The notes: generated by a model from the letters alone, not told the origin. 64,000 nucleotides of DNA from Desulfovibrio sp. DV (GCF_001936595.1 NZ_MLBG01000003.1:55307-119306), one strand, 5' to 3'. Shown: positions 9,097-18,586, counted from the stretch's first letter. Translations and numbers: made by a program.

Positions 9097-9393
9097 ATGG
9101 CTTCAAAGACAACACACACCGATGCGATGGCCGCAGAACTGCGCGAACTCATCCGCCATGCCGGCGTCCTGGTCGACGCCACGGCCGAAGAGGCTGACGA
9201 ACGCGTCCAGAAAGCCCGGGAACTTCTGGGAAAACGGTTGGAGGCCGCCAAGAGCAAATACGCCGACCTCGACGACATCCTCGATGAAAAGCTCCAGGCC
9301 GCCGACCGCATCCTTCACGAAAAACCCTACCACGCCGTAGGCGGCTCGTTTCTCCTCGGGCTGCTGCTCGGCTGGTTCATGAGCCGCAAATAG
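9097..9393 (+). CDS. ElaB/YqjD-family membrane-anchored protein
   Basis: A 98-residue protein of the ElaB/YqjD/DUF883 family. A long amphipathic helical region (about 10-75, rich in Glu, Ala, Lys and Asp) is followed by the conserved HAVGGSFLLGLLLGWFMSRK-type C-terminal hydrophobic anchor. In E. coli, YqjD and ElaB sit in the inner membrane and associate with ribosomes in stationary phase, but that role is known only there. AAGGAGG precedes the ATG at good distance. It heads a tight three-gene cluster; the next gene starts 1 nt after its stop. Confidence 0.85.
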   Translation: MASKTTHTDAMAAELRELIRHAGVLVDATAEEADERVQKARELLGKRLEAAKSKYADLDDILDEKLQAADRILHEKPYHAVGGSFLLGLLLGWFMSRK

Positions 9394-9394
9394 C

Positions 9395-9772
9395 GTGGCC
9401 GATACGTTCGCCGCCCTCTCGGAGCTGATGGCCACGGCCGGGCGCATGGCCGGGCTGGCCCTGGATGTCGCCGTAGACCGCCTGGAACTCCTGGGGCTTG
9501 AAGCCCGCGAGGTGAAAATCCGCCTCGTCCAGTTGTTGCTGCTGGCGTTTTTCGGCGCAGCCCTGTTCCTGGCCGGCTTGGCCCTGGCCATCCTGGCCGT
9601 GTTCCTGGCCCTGCCGCCCGAGTGGCGTCTCACCCTGGCCGCCGGCGGTGGCGCGACCCTGCTTGTGGCCGGGGCGGCCACGCTTTTCGTCCTGCGCCGC
9701 CGGCTGGCCCGGCTGCCGCTGGCCTTTTCCCAATCTGTGGAGGAACTCAAAAAGGATCGGGCATGTTTTTAG
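9395..9772 (+). CDS. YqjE-like holin-superfamily membrane protein
   Basis: A 125-residue inner-membrane protein of the YqjE/putative Actinobacterial holin-X superfamily. It has an amphipathic N-terminal helix and two hydrophobic segments (about 44-68 and 76-100) joined by a short LPPEWR turn, then a basic RRRLARLP tail. It starts with GTG 1 nt after the yqjD-like stop and overlaps the next gene. The yqjD-yqjE-yqjK order is shared with enterobacteria, which supports the identification. Function is unproven; a role in envelope or stress physiology is inferred from the family only. Confidence 0.75.
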   Translation: MADTFAALSELMATAGRMAGLALDVAVDRLELLGLEAREVKIRLVQLLLLAFFGAALFLAGLALAILAVFLALPPEWRLTLAAGGGATLLVAGAATLFVLRRRLARLPLAFSQSVEELKKDRACF

Positions 9773-9954
9773 ACGGACAACTGCGTGCCCTGGCTGACAA
9801 GCGCCGGGCCATTGCCCTGCGCGGGGAACTTTCCCGCCGGTTGATGCGCCTGGAAACGGGCCTTGGCCGCGCAGCCGTCTCCCGCAGCCTGGCCAACCTG
9901 ACCCTGGGCCTGGGCATCGCCCGCTGGTTCGTGGCCCGGATAAGCGGACGCTGA
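9763..9954 (+). CDS. YqjK-like small protein
   Basis: A 63-residue basic protein (MFLDGQLRALADKRRAI start) whose ATG overlaps the last ten bases of the yqjE-like gene. The N-terminal helix is rich in Arg and Leu, and a weakly hydrophobic stretch (LANLTLGLGIARWF) lies near the C-terminus. Its position after yqjD- and yqjE-like genes, size and charge match YqjK. The identification leans on gene order, because so short a sequence carries little signal. Function unknown. Confidence 0.6.
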   Translation: MFLDGQLRALADKRRAIALRGELSRRLMRLETGLGRAAVSRSLANLTLGLGIARWFVARISGR

Positions 9955-10001
9955 CCGGCGTCCCAACCCTGCCCCCGGGCACAGACGGCAAGAGGCGCGG
10001 G

Positions 10002-12116
10002 ATGAAGACATTTTCCACAATGTCGATTCGGGGCGGCCTTGTCCTGCTCGCCCTTTTGTGCGTGCTGCCGGCCCTGGCCCTGCAACTCTACGACGGGCAC
10101 AAACGCCGGGCCCATCTGGTGACCGACGCCATGGCCGAAGCCTCCCGGGCCGCAGCCGCCCTGGCCCAGGTCCAGGAGCGCATCACCGACAGCACCCGGC
10201 TGCTCCTGACCGCCCTGGCCGCCATGCCCGAACTCCGGGACAAGAACAGTGCGGCCTGCGGCGGCCTGTTTGCCTCGCTGCTCAACCAGAATCCCATCTA
10301 CGCCAACATCCTGGCCGCCGACGACCAGGGCGACATCTTTGCCTCGGGCCTGCCCTACGGCCGCATCAATATAAGCGACCGCAAACATTTCCGCGAGGGC
10401 ATGGCCCTGCGCCAGTTTACAGCCGGCGAATACATCGTCAGCCGCACCTCCGGCGACCCGGCCTTTCCCTTCGTCCTGCCCTTTAAAGACCACTCCGGGG
10501 CCGAGGCCGGCCTGATCGTGGCCTCCATCAAGCTCGACTCCTTTGCAGCCGCCTTCAGCCAGCTGCGGATGCCGGCCGGATCGGTCTTCGGCATCAGTGA
10601 TCGCATGGGCGTCCGCCTTTTCTACCAGCCGGCCACCCCGACCAATCCGCCCGGCAGCCGCATCCGGGCCGAGGTCTGGCAGGTCATCGATGCCGGCGGC
10701 ACCGAAGGCGTGGCCCTTTTGCCGGGTTCCGACGGCATCATGCGCTATTACGCCTTCCACAAACTGCGCCTGTCGCCGACTTCGCCGGCCTACATGGCCT
10801 TTGTGGTGGGTGTGCCGGAAAGCACCGTGCTGGCTTCGGCCCGCAAGGCCCTGCTGGAAAACCTGCTGCTGCTCGGGGCCGCCGGCGCCTTGGCCCTGTG
10901 CGTGGCCTGGTTTGTCGGCGGGGCGGTCATCGCCAGACGCCTCGACCGCATCGCCGACACCGCCGCCCGCATCGGCCGGGGCGAGAAGCAGGCCCGCACC
11001 GGCCTGTCCCACGGGCCTTCGGGCATCGCCAAGGTGGCCACCAGCCTCGATGCCATGGCCGACCTGCTCGCCGCCAACGACGCCGCCCGGGAACGGGCCC
11101 TGGCCGCCCTGCGCCAAAGCCAGGAGCGCATGGGCCACATCACCGCCTCCATGGCCGACTGGATCTGGGAGGCCGACGCCGCCGGCCGCTACACCCATCT
11201 CGGCGACAAGATTCGGGATTCCCTGGGCTACGAACCCGGTGCCCTGGTTGGCAAAAGCTTTTTCGATCTCCTGATCCCCGGCGAGGAGCAGACCCTGCGC
11301 CCGATCATCGAAGCGGCCTGGAACAAACGCGAGCCGCTGCGCGATCTGGTCAACTGGCGGCTGGCGGCGGATGGTTCCTCCCACTGCCTCATGACCAGCG
11401 GCGTGGCCTGGCATGACGAAACCGGCCACTTCCAGGGCTATCGCGGCGTGGACAAGGACGTCACCGAACGGGTGCAGGCCGAACGGGCCATCCGGGCCTC
11501 CCTGGCGGAAAAGGAGATCCTGCTCAAGGAAATCCACCACCGGGTCAAAAACAACCTGCAAATCATCTCAAGCCTGCTCTACCTCCAGTCCGAGCAGGTC
11601 GAGGATCCGGTGGCTCTGGAGAGTTTCCGGGTCAGCCGCAACCGCATCGCCTCCATGGCCCTGGTCCACGAGGAAATCTACCGCTCGGCCGATCTCTCCC
11701 ACATCCGCCTGGACACCTATATCCAGGACCTCCTGCCCAAGATCTTCGGCCAGGCGACATCCGGCCCGGGCTTTGACATCCACTGCCGGCTCGACCCGGT
11801 GACCGTGCCCATCGAACAGGCCGTGCCGGCCGGGCTGGCGGTCAACGAGCTGTTGACCAACGCCCACAAGCACGCCTTCGCCTCCCGGGAAGGAGCCAGA
11901 CTGCAGGTGGCCCTGCGCGAGACCGGCCAGGAGGTGGTCATCGTTATCGCCGACAACGGGCCGGGGCTGCCGCCCGATTTCGACCTCAACCAGACCGGAA
12001 CCCTCGGGATGCAGCTGGTCCTCAATCTGGCCCAGCAGCTCGGCGGCGGCGTCTCTGCCCAAAACGAGGGCGGCGCGGTCTTCACCCTGGCCTTCCCCAA
12101 AAGCGCCCCATCTTGA
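10002..12116 (+). CDS. Cache-PAS sensor histidine kinase of the HisKA_2 type
   Basis: A membrane sensor kinase of 704 residues. Two transmembrane helices (about 8-27 and 286-309) bracket a periplasmic dCache-like domain (about 30-280) with DQGDIFASGLPYG and ISDRKHFREG segments. A HAMP-like linker is followed by a PAS domain (about 375-490, ending KDVTERVQAE). The HisKA_2 dimerisation motif EIHHRVKNNLQ (His-His 512-513) and a compact HATPase with ELLTNAHKHAF and DNGPGLP follow. This kinase class usually signals through an ANTAR or CheY-like partner, often encoded elsewhere; none is adjacent. It ends 31 nt before the MobA/HD gene, so co-transcription is possible. Confidence 0.92.
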   Translation: MKTFSTMSIRGGLVLLALLCVLPALALQLYDGHKRRAHLVTDAMAEASRAAAALAQVQERITDSTRLLLTALAAMPELRDKNSAACGGLFASLLNQNPIYANILAADDQGDIFASGLPYGRINISDRKHFREGMALRQFTAGEYIVSRTSGDPAFPFVLPFKDHSGAEAGLIVASIKLDSFAAAFSQLRMPAGSVFGISDRMGVRLFYQPATPTNPPGSRIRAEVWQVIDAGGTEGVALLPGSDGIMRYYAFHKLRLSPTSPAYMAFVVGVPESTVLASARKALLENLLLLGAAGALALCVAWFVGGAVIARRLDRIADTAARIGRGEKQARTGLSHGPSGIAKVATSLDAMADLLAANDAARERALAALRQSQERMGHITASMADWIWEADAAGRYTHLGDKIRDSLGYEPGALVGKSFFDLLIPGEEQTLRPIIEAAWNKREPLRDLVNWRLAADGSSHCLMTSGVAWHDETGHFQGYRGVDKDVTERVQAERAIRASLAEKEILLKEIHHRVKNNLQIISSLLYLQSEQVEDPVALESFRVSRNRIASMALVHEEIYRSADLSHIRLDTYIQDLLPKIFGQATSGPGFDIHCRLDPVTVPIEQAVPAGLAVNELLTNAHKHAFASREGARLQVALRETGQEVVIVIADNGPGLPPDFDLNQTGTLGMQLVLNLAQQLGGGVSAQNEGGAVFTLAFPKSAPS

Positions 12117-12147
12117 CAGGGAGCCGGCCAGCCCCGACACTTGCCCC

Positions 12148-13320
12148 ATGGCACGACCACCCGACGCCCCCCGGCCCGCTGTCTGCGCCGTCATCCTGGC
12201 CGGCGGCCTGTCCTCGCGCATGGCCGGCCCGCTCAAACCGCTGCTGCCCCTGGCCGGCCGCACCCCCCTGGCCCGGCTGGCCGACACCTTTCGCCAGGCC
12301 GGTGTGGAGCGCATTGCCGTGGCCGGCGGGCACCGGGGCGACGAGGTGGCCGCCGAAGCCGCCCGCCTCGGCCTACACTTCGTCAACAATCCACACTACC
12401 AGCGCGGCATGTTCTCCACGGTGACCACTGCCCTGGCCGCCGTGGCCGGGCTGTGGCCGCACTGCCGCCGGCTGCTGCTGACCCCGGCCGATGTGCCGCT
12501 TTTCCGGCCGGCAACCGTGGCCCGGCTCCTGGACCGGGCCGAGGAGAGCGACGCCCCGCCCGTCCTCTACCCGGCCTTTGCCGGCCAGCGCGGCCACCCG
12601 CCCTGCCTGGACGCCGGCCTCATCCCGGCCATCCTGGACTATGCCGGCGACGGCGGCCTGCGCGCCGCCCTGGACCCCTTTCCCTTTGAGGAACTCCCCG
12701 TGCCCGACAGCCTGACCCTGGCCGACATGGACACCCCGGACGACTACGCCGCCCTGGCCGCCCTGGCCAAACGGGCAGACTGCCCAAGCCCGGCCGAGGC
12801 CGAGGCCCTGCTGGCCATCCAGGCCGTGCCGCCCCAGGGGTTGGCCCATGCCCGGGGCGTGGCCGCCGTGGCCGTGGCCCTGGCCCGATCGCAAAATGCC
12901 GCCGGGGCCGGCCTCGATCTCGAACTGACCGAAGCCGCCGCCCTGCTCCACGACGTGGCCAAGGGCCGGCCCCACCATGAGGCCGAAGGCGGCAGGCTCC
13001 TTGAGCGCCTGGGCTTTTCCCGGGCCGCAGCCATTGTCGCCGCCCACCGCGACCTCGAACTGCCGGCCGATGCCCCCATAACCGAACGGGAGATCGTCTA
13101 TCTGGCCGACAAATTCGTCCACGGCAGCCGGCTGGTGTCCGTGGCCGAACGCTTTGGCCAGAAACTGACCCTTTTTGCCCACGACCCCGAGGCGACAGCC
13201 GCCATCACCCGCCGCCGCCAAAACGCCCTGGCCGTGCTGAACCGGGTCACAAAGGCCCTGTCCCGCCCCCTGGCCGAAGTCCTGGCCCAAACCGGCCTGC
13301 CCTGGGAGGGCCGCTTATGA
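12148..13320 (+). CDS. MobA-like nucleotidyltransferase fused to an HD-domain hydrolase
   Basis: A two-domain protein of 390 residues. The N-terminal half (about 10-200) is an NTP_transferase_3/MobA-like domain with the nucleotide-binding loop VILAGGLSSRM and a later LLLTPADVPLF acidic motif. The C-terminal half (about 215-390) is an HD hydrolase with LLHDVAKGRPHHEAEG (His-Asp about 268-269) and a second YLADKFVHGSR segment. MobA-like enzymes transfer nucleotides to molybdopterin-type cofactors, while HD domains remove phosphates or nucleotides. Having both in one chain suggests a cofactor-nucleotide cycle, but the substrate is not known. The stop overlaps the start of the histidine-phosphatase gene by 4 nt (ATGA), so the two are translationally coupled. 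Confidence 0.85.
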   Translation: MARPPDAPRPAVCAVILAGGLSSRMAGPLKPLLPLAGRTPLARLADTFRQAGVERIAVAGGHRGDEVAAEAARLGLHFVNNPHYQRGMFSTVTTALAAVAGLWPHCRRLLLTPADVPLFRPATVARLLDRAEESDAPPVLYPAFAGQRGHPPCLDAGLIPAILDYAGDGGLRAALDPFPFEELPVPDSLTLADMDTPDDYAALAALAKRADCPSPAEAEALLAIQAVPPQGLAHARGVAAVAVALARSQNAAGAGLDLELTEAAALLHDVAKGRPHHEAEGGRLLERLGFSRAAAIVAAHRDLELPADAPITEREIVYLADKFVHGSRLVSVAERFGQKLTLFAHDPEATAAITRRRQNALAVLNRVTKALSRPLAEVLAQTGLPWEGRL

Positions 13321-13934
13321 GCACGCTTTTTCTCCTGCGCCACGGTGCCATCGTCCAGCAGGAACCGCGCCGGTTTATCGGCCAGACCGACCATCCCCTG
13401 ACCGAGGCCGGACGCCGGCAGGCCGCCCTGTGGCGCGAGGCGTTTTCCGACGTGCCCTTTGCCTGTGCCGTTGCCTCGGACCTGTGCCGCTGCCGGGAGA
13501 CGGCCGCCATCATCCTTGCCGGGCGTGATCTGGCCGTGCGCCCGGAGCCGCGCCTGCGCGAGATTGCCCTTGGGGCCTTTGAGGGGCTGACCGTGGACGA
13601 GGTCCGGGACCGCTACCCCGGGGCCTACGAACGCCGGGGCTGCGACATTGCCGGGTTTTGCCCCGAGGGCGGCGAGAGCTTTGCCGAGGTCCAGGACCGG
13701 GCCGTGGCCGCCCTTAACGAACTGGAATCGGTGTGCGGCAACGTGCTGGTGGTGGCCCATGGCGGGGTCAACCGGACCATCCTTTGCCATGCCCTGGGCA
13801 TCGATCTGCGCCGGCTGTTTCGCCTGGGCCAGGATTACTGCCGCTTAAACCTGCTCGACCTCGGCCCGGACTGCTGGCGGGTGGACGGCGTCAACCTCGC
13901 TCCGGGTGCGCCCTGGCGCTTTCCCGGCCCCTGA
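13317..13934 (+). CDS. Histidine phosphatase family protein (CobC/GpmB-like)
   Basis: A 205-residue cytoplasmic phosphatase of the phosphoglycerate-mutase superfamily. The RHG phospho-histidine motif is at 8-10 (FLLRHGAIV). Other family residues follow: SDLCRCRETA, the catalytic acid region EIALGAFEG and the second active-site histidine in VVAHGG (His148). CobC members dephosphorylate alpha-ribazole phosphate in B12 assembly, and GpmB members act on various phosphoesters; sequence alone does not decide. Coupling to the MobA/HD fusion points to a shared nucleotide or cofactor pathway. The organism has a B12-dependent reductase (nrdJ) in this window, which fits but does not prove CobC. Confidence 0.85.
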   Translation: MSTLFLLRHGAIVQQEPRRFIGQTDHPLTEAGRRQAALWREAFSDVPFACAVASDLCRCRETAAIILAGRDLAVRPEPRLREIALGAFEGLTVDEVRDRYPGAYERRGCDIAGFCPEGGESFAEVQDRAVAALNELESVCGNVLVVAHGGVNRTILCHALGIDLRRLFRLGQDYCRLNLLDLGPDCWRVDGVNLAPGAPWRFPGP

Positions 13935-14051
13935 ACCACCCAATTTCCGATCTTTTCAATGTGAAATTACTTTTGGGGCATTGCACAATCGAGGGCGTAA
14001 AAGTCGGTCCCTGCGTTGACAAGCGCGCCTGCCGATGCAATTCCCTGGATC

Positions 14052-15248
14052 ATGCAATACATCCTCCCGGCACTGTGTCTCCTCGCGGCCTGCCTGACCG
14101 GCTGTTCCGGCGACAAACCACCAAAGGCCCCGGCAGCGCGTATCGTCGATGTGCCGGTGCGACCGGCTGCGCGCACCGAAGTGGTGGAATGCCGGTCGTT
14201 TCCGGCCCAGGTGGAGTCTGAGCAAAGCGTCACCCTGGCCAGCAAGATTTCCGGCACGGTGGAGGCGGTCATGGCCCGTGAGGGTGACCGGCTGACCGCC
14301 GGCGCGCCCATCCTGCGCCTGGACGACAAGGATCTGGTCAGCCAGCGCCAGGGCTTTTTGGCCGAGCGCGAGCAGGTCTCCCGGGAACGCCAGGCCCTGG
14401 TTGCCCGGGCCGGGCTGGCCAAGACCACCATGGAACGCATCGGCCGGCTGCTCACCCAGCGGGCGGTCAGCCAGGAGGATTTCGACAAGGCCAAGGCCGA
14501 GTTCGACGCCGTGTCCCGGCAGATCGACGCTGCCGCCGCCAAGGAACAGACCGTGGTGTCCAAGCTTGGCGAGCTGACCGCCCTTGAGGCCTACACCCGC
14601 ATCACCGCCCCCTTCGACGGCATCCTGGCCCGGCGCTATGTGGACCAGGGAGCCTACGTCGCGGCCGGAGCGCCCTTGGCCCTTATCGACGCCTCCGCCG
14701 GCGGCTTCGAGCTGACCGCCCAGGTGGATGAATCCCTGCTGACCGCCGTGCGCCAGGGCCAGACCATCATCGCCGGGGTGCCCTCCCTGGCCCCGCGCCC
14801 CTTTGCCGTGACCGTCTCGGCCATCGTCGGCCGGGTCGATCCGGCAAACCGCACCTTCAAGCTCAAATGCGCCCTGCCGGGAGAGGTGCCCGGCGCCACC
14901 GGGCCGCCCCGGGCCGGCATGTTCGGCCGGGTGTTCGTGCCGGCCCGCACTGTGGCAAAGCTCCTCGTGCCGGCAAAATGCCTGAGCCTTCGCGGCGACC
15001 TGCCCATGGTGGCCACGGCCGACGCCGCCGGCACCCTGCGCCTTGGCGTGGTCAAGACCGGCGGCAGCTTCCTGGCCGTGGATTTTGGCGGGGCCACCTA
15101 CGTCACCGACTCCGAAGCCTTTGACGCCGCCGACGACCACGAACGCTTCGTCGAAATCCTCAGCGGCGTGGCCGGCGGCGACAAACTGGCCTGTCCGGGA
15201 ACCACCGTCCTTCGCGACGGCGACCGTCTCCCCGGAGCGCCCAAGTGA
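14052..15248 (+). CDS. RND efflux periplasmic adaptor (membrane fusion) lipoprotein
   Basis: HlyD/AcrA-type adaptor of 398 residues. A lipoprotein signal with lipobox LTGC lies at the start, then a biotinyl-lipoyl-like half (QVESEQSVTLASKISGTV), an alpha-helical hairpin (about 95-165, rich in Ala, Arg, Glu and Gln), the second lipoyl half and barrel (ITAPFDGILARRYVDQGAYV) and a membrane-proximal domain. It links the inner-membrane pump to an outer-membrane channel. ATG 14052 gives a proper lipoprotein signal; a TTG at 14016 would extend it without benefit. It overlaps the pump gene by 4 nt. No TolC-type gene or regulator adjoins, so an outer-membrane partner must be elsewhere. Confidence 0.93.
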   Translation: MQYILPALCLLAACLTGCSGDKPPKAPAARIVDVPVRPAARTEVVECRSFPAQVESEQSVTLASKISGTVEAVMAREGDRLTAGAPILRLDDKDLVSQRQGFLAEREQVSRERQALVARAGLAKTTMERIGRLLTQRAVSQEDFDKAKAEFDAVSRQIDAAAAKEQTVVSKLGELTALEAYTRITAPFDGILARRYVDQGAYVAAGAPLALIDASAGGFELTAQVDESLLTAVRQGQTIIAGVPSLAPRPFAVTVSAIVGRVDPANRTFKLKCALPGEVPGATGPPRAGMFGRVFVPARTVAKLLVPAKCLSLRGDLPMVATADAAGTLRLGVVKTGGSFLAVDFGGATYVTDSEAFDAADDHERFVEILSGVAGGDKLACPGTTVLRDGDRLPGAPK

Positions 15249-18200
15249 CCGCACCCGAACCCCACGGACACCACGGCGACTGGTTAAGCCGCGTAACCGC
15301 CCTGTTTGTCGATTCCAAACTCGCCCCGCTCATTATCCTGGCCGCCATCCTCACCGGGATCATGGCCGTCTCGGCCACGCCGAGCGAAGAAGAGCCGCAG
15401 ATCGTCGTGCCCATGATTGACGTCCACGTCTCCATGCCCGGAGCCACGCCCAAGGAGATCGAAAACCGGGTGATCGCCCCCATGGAGCGCATTCTGTGGG
15501 AGATTGCCGGGGTGGAATACCTCTATTCCACGGCCGGCGACGGCGAGGCCATGACCGTGGTGCGCTTTGCCGTGGGAGCGGACATCGAGCGCAGCCTCAT
15601 TGCCGCCTATGCCAAGCTCTACCAGCACCTCGACTGGATTCCGCCCGGATGCAGCCGGCCGATTCTAAAGCCGCGGTCCATCGATGACGTGCCGATCCTG
15701 GCCGTCACCCTGTGGGGCGGCCCCTACGACTCCCGGCAGTTGCGCACCATGGCCGCGGCGGTCAACGACGAGGTGCGCCGCATCCCCGGCATCGGCGAGA
15801 CGATCCTGACCGGCGGGCGCAAGCGGGCGGTCATGGTGGAACTCGACCCCGACCGCCTGCGCTCCCGGGGCCTGGACGCCGTGGACGTTCTGACCGCCCT
15901 TGGCGAACAGAACACGGCCAGCGCCGTGGGCGAGACCTTCCAGGCCGGCACGGCCCTGGCCATTCGCCTGGACAATTTTTTTCGCAGCCAAAAGGAGATC
16001 ACCCGGGCCGTCATTGCCGTCGAGGCCGGCCGGCCGGTCTATCTTGGCGACGTGGCCACGGTGCGCGACGCCTTTGACGAACCGGACGATTACGTCTTTT
16101 TCGTTCCCGGACCGGCCATGGCCGGGGTCGGAGGCGAAGACGCGGCCGTGCGCCCTGGCGAGGCCCATCCGGCCGTCACGTTGTCCATTGCCAAGCGGGC
16201 CGGGGAAAATGCCGCCAAACTGGCCGACACGGCCCTTGCGCGCATCGAGGCCCTTCGCGGCTATATCCTGCCGGCCGATGTGCAGTTGACCGTCACCCGC
16301 AACCACGGCGAGACCGCCCGGCACAAGGTCGATGAACTGCTCATGCACCTCATCCTGGCGGCCGTCACCGTCGGCGGGGTGGTGGCCATCTTCCTGGGGC
16401 TGCGGGCCAGCCTGGTGGTCATGGTGGCCGTGCCGGTCACCCTGGCCGTGACCCTGGCCACCTACTGGCTCATGGGCTACACGCTCAACCGCGTGACCCT
16501 TTTCGCGCTGATCTTTTGCATCGGCATCCTGGTCGACGATCCCATCGTGGACGTGGAAAACATCGTGCGCCACCTGGGCCTGCCCGGTGCGCGCCAAAAA
16601 CCCCTGTCCCAGGTCATCGTCGCCGCGGTCGGCGAGGTGCGCGCCCCCCTGGTCCTGGCCACCTTCACCGTCATCGCCGCCATCGCCCCCATGGCCTACG
16701 TCGGCGGACTCATGGGCCCCTACATGCGGCCCATGCCCATCGGCGCGTCGGTGGCCATGCTGCTGTCCATGTTGGTGGCCTTTCTGGTCACGCCCTGGAC
16801 CGCCAAACGCACCCTTCGGCCGGGCAAGACCGACCACGCCGCCATCCCCGACGACCTGGGCACGCGGCTCTATCTGCGCCTCATGGACCGGCTGCTCAAG
16901 CGCCCGGTCTGGCGCTGGGGCTTTCTTTCCCTGGTCGCCGCCCTGTTTGCCGGAGCCTGCGCCCTTTTTCCGGCCAAGGCCGTGCTGGTCAAGATGCTGC
17001 CTTTCGACAACAAGAGCGAATTCGCCGTGGTCGTGGACATGCCGCGCGGCACGACCCTGGAGCAGACCACAGCCGTATCCCGGGCCCTCACCGACGCGGC
17101 CCTGGCCCGGGCTGACGCGACCAACGCCGTCATCTATGCCGGCACGGCCGCGCCCATGACCTTTAACGGGCTCATCCGCCACTATTACCTGCGAAACGGC
17201 CAGAACGAAGCGGAAATCGCCGTCAATCTGCCGCCCAAAAGTGCGCGCAGCCAGCAAAGCCACGCCATTGCCAAGGCCGTGCGCGAAACCCTCGTCCCCA
17301 TCGCCGCCCATTATGGGGCCCGGATCAAGGTGGTGGAGGCCCCGCCCGGACCGCCGGTGCTGCAAACGCTTGTGGCCGAGATCTACGGCCCGACCGATGC
17401 CGGCCGGGAGCGGCTGGCCAGGCAGGTGCGCGACACCATGGTAAATACTCCCGACGTGGTGGATGTGGACTGGTTTGTGGACGACCCCAGGCCGGAAAAG
17501 GTCATCCGCATCGAGCGCGACAAGGCCCTGGCCGCCGGCATCGACCCGGACCGGGCCTTGCGTGACGTGGCCGCGTCCTTTTCCGGCACCGTGGCCGGGC
17601 TTCTCCATGACGACGACGCCCGTGAGGACGCCCCCATCGTGGTGCGCCTGCCGCCCCGGCTGCGCCCGGACGCCGGGAGCCTGGAGTCGGTGGCCGTGGC
17701 CGGCAGCGGCGGCAGGCTCGTGTCCCTGGCCCAGATCGCAGCCGTGTCCACGGTCACCCAGCCCGGCCGCATCTACCACAAAAACCTCCTGCCCGTGGTC
17801 TACGTCACCGGCGATGTGGCCGGCAGCGAGGAAAGCCCCATCTACGCCATCGGCCGCATCAACGACGCCCTGGCCGAGCTTGGCAGCCGGGGGCTTGGCG
17901 TGTGGCAGGAGGCGGCCAAAACGCCGCTGCCGATTCTCTGGAACGGCACCCCGGAGTCGACCTTTGACTACAGCCTCAAATGGGACGGGGAGTGGCAGAT
18001 CACCTACGAGGTCTTCCGGGACATGGGGCTGGCCTTTGCCGTGGTCATGGTGCTCATCTACGTGCTGGTGGTCGGCTGGTTCGGCTCCTACACCATTCCC
18101 CTGGCCATCATGGCCCCGATCCCGCTGTCCCTCATCGGCATCATCCCGGCCCATGCCGCAGCCGGGGCGTTTTTCACAGCCACGTCCATGATCGGCTTCA

Positions 18201-18505
18201 TTGCCGGGGCCGGCATCGTGGTGCGAAACTCCATCATCTTAGTGGATTTCATCGAGCTGCGCCGGGCCGAGGGCATTCCCCTGGCCCAGGCCGTGGAAGA
18301 GGCCGGGGCGGTGCGCTTCCGGCCCATGCTGCTGACCGCGGTGAGCGTTGTGGCCGGGGCCTTTGTCATCCTTTTCGATCCCATCTTCCAGGGGCTGGCC
18401 ATCTCGCTCATGGCCGGGGAAGTGGCGGCCACCATCTTCTCGCGCATGGTGGTGCCGGTGCTGTATTTTCTGGATGCCAGACGCAGTGAAGCCACTGCCC
18501 GATAA
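15245..18505 (+). CDS. RND-family efflux transporter permease
   Basis: Inner-membrane proton-driven exporter of 1086 residues, the size of AcrB-family pumps. The two-fold architecture is visible: N-terminal helix, large periplasmic loop, a cluster of membrane helices (about 360-530), a second loop and a second helix cluster (about 920-1080). The proton-relay aspartate pair is present (Asp431-Asp432 in GILVDDPIVDVENI), as is a second-half FIAGAGIVVRNSIILVDF segment. It resembles the AcrB/HAE-like subgroup common in deltaproteobacteria; substrate is not predictable. It starts with GTG, overlapping the adaptor stop by 4 nt, and ends at a strong hairpin. Confidence 0.95.
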   Translation: MTAPEPHGHHGDWLSRVTALFVDSKLAPLIILAAILTGIMAVSATPSEEEPQIVVPMIDVHVSMPGATPKEIENRVIAPMERILWEIAGVEYLYSTAGDGEAMTVVRFAVGADIERSLIAAYAKLYQHLDWIPPGCSRPILKPRSIDDVPILAVTLWGGPYDSRQLRTMAAAVNDEVRRIPGIGETILTGGRKRAVMVELDPDRLRSRGLDAVDVLTALGEQNTASAVGETFQAGTALAIRLDNFFRSQKEITRAVIAVEAGRPVYLGDVATVRDAFDEPDDYVFFVPGPAMAGVGGEDAAVRPGEAHPAVTLSIAKRAGENAAKLADTALARIEALRGYILPADVQLTVTRNHGETARHKVDELLMHLILAAVTVGGVVAIFLGLRASLVVMVAVPVTLAVTLATYWLMGYTLNRVTLFALIFCIGILVDDPIVDVENIVRHLGLPGARQKPLSQVIVAAVGEVRAPLVLATFTVIAAIAPMAYVGGLMGPYMRPMPIGASVAMLLSMLVAFLVTPWTAKRTLRPGKTDHAAIPDDLGTRLYLRLMDRLLKRPVWRWGFLSLVAALFAGACALFPAKAVLVKMLPFDNKSEFAVVVDMPRGTTLEQTTAVSRALTDAALARADATNAVIYAGTAAPMTFNGLIRHYYLRNGQNEAEIAVNLPPKSARSQQSHAIAKAVRETLVPIAAHYGARIKVVEAPPGPPVLQTLVAEIYGPTDAGRERLARQVRDTMVNTPDVVDVDWFVDDPRPEKVIRIERDKALAAGIDPDRALRDVAASFSGTVAGLLHDDDAREDAPIVVRLPPRLRPDAGSLESVAVAGSGGRLVSLAQIAAVSTVTQPGRIYHKNLLPVVYVTGDVAGSEESPIYAIGRINDALAELGSRGLGVWQEAAKTPLPILWNGTPESTFDYSLKWDGEWQITYEVFRDMGLAFAVVMVLIYVLVVGWFGSYTIPLAIMAPIPLSLIGIIPAHAAAGAFFTATSMIGFIAGAGIVVRNSIILVDFIELRRAEGIPLAQAVEEAGAVRFRPMLLTAVSVVAGAFVILFDPIFQGLAISLMAGEVAATIFSRMVVPVLYFLDARRSEATAR

Positions 18506-18509
18506 AGAC

Positions 18510-18542
18510 AAGGCCGGCGGGACACACTGTCCCGCCGGCCTT
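18510..18542. terminator. Hairpin terminator between RND pump and chemoreceptor
   Basis: A perfect 15-bp stem (18510-18524 and 18528-18542, AAGGCCGGCGGGACA with TGTCCCGCCGGCCTT) has a 3-nt loop. It lies 4 nt after the pump stop and between convergent genes, so it can serve both strands. Confidence 0.85.
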
Positions 18543-18586
18543 CCTGTACCCAGGCAGAGCCGGGCACTCTTGCGGCCCCACAGGCC

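Noticed and set aside
15665..18154. An 829-codon minus-strand frame opposite the RND pump
   Set aside because: His/Gly/Asp-rich shadow translation without domains; the plus-strand pump is complete.
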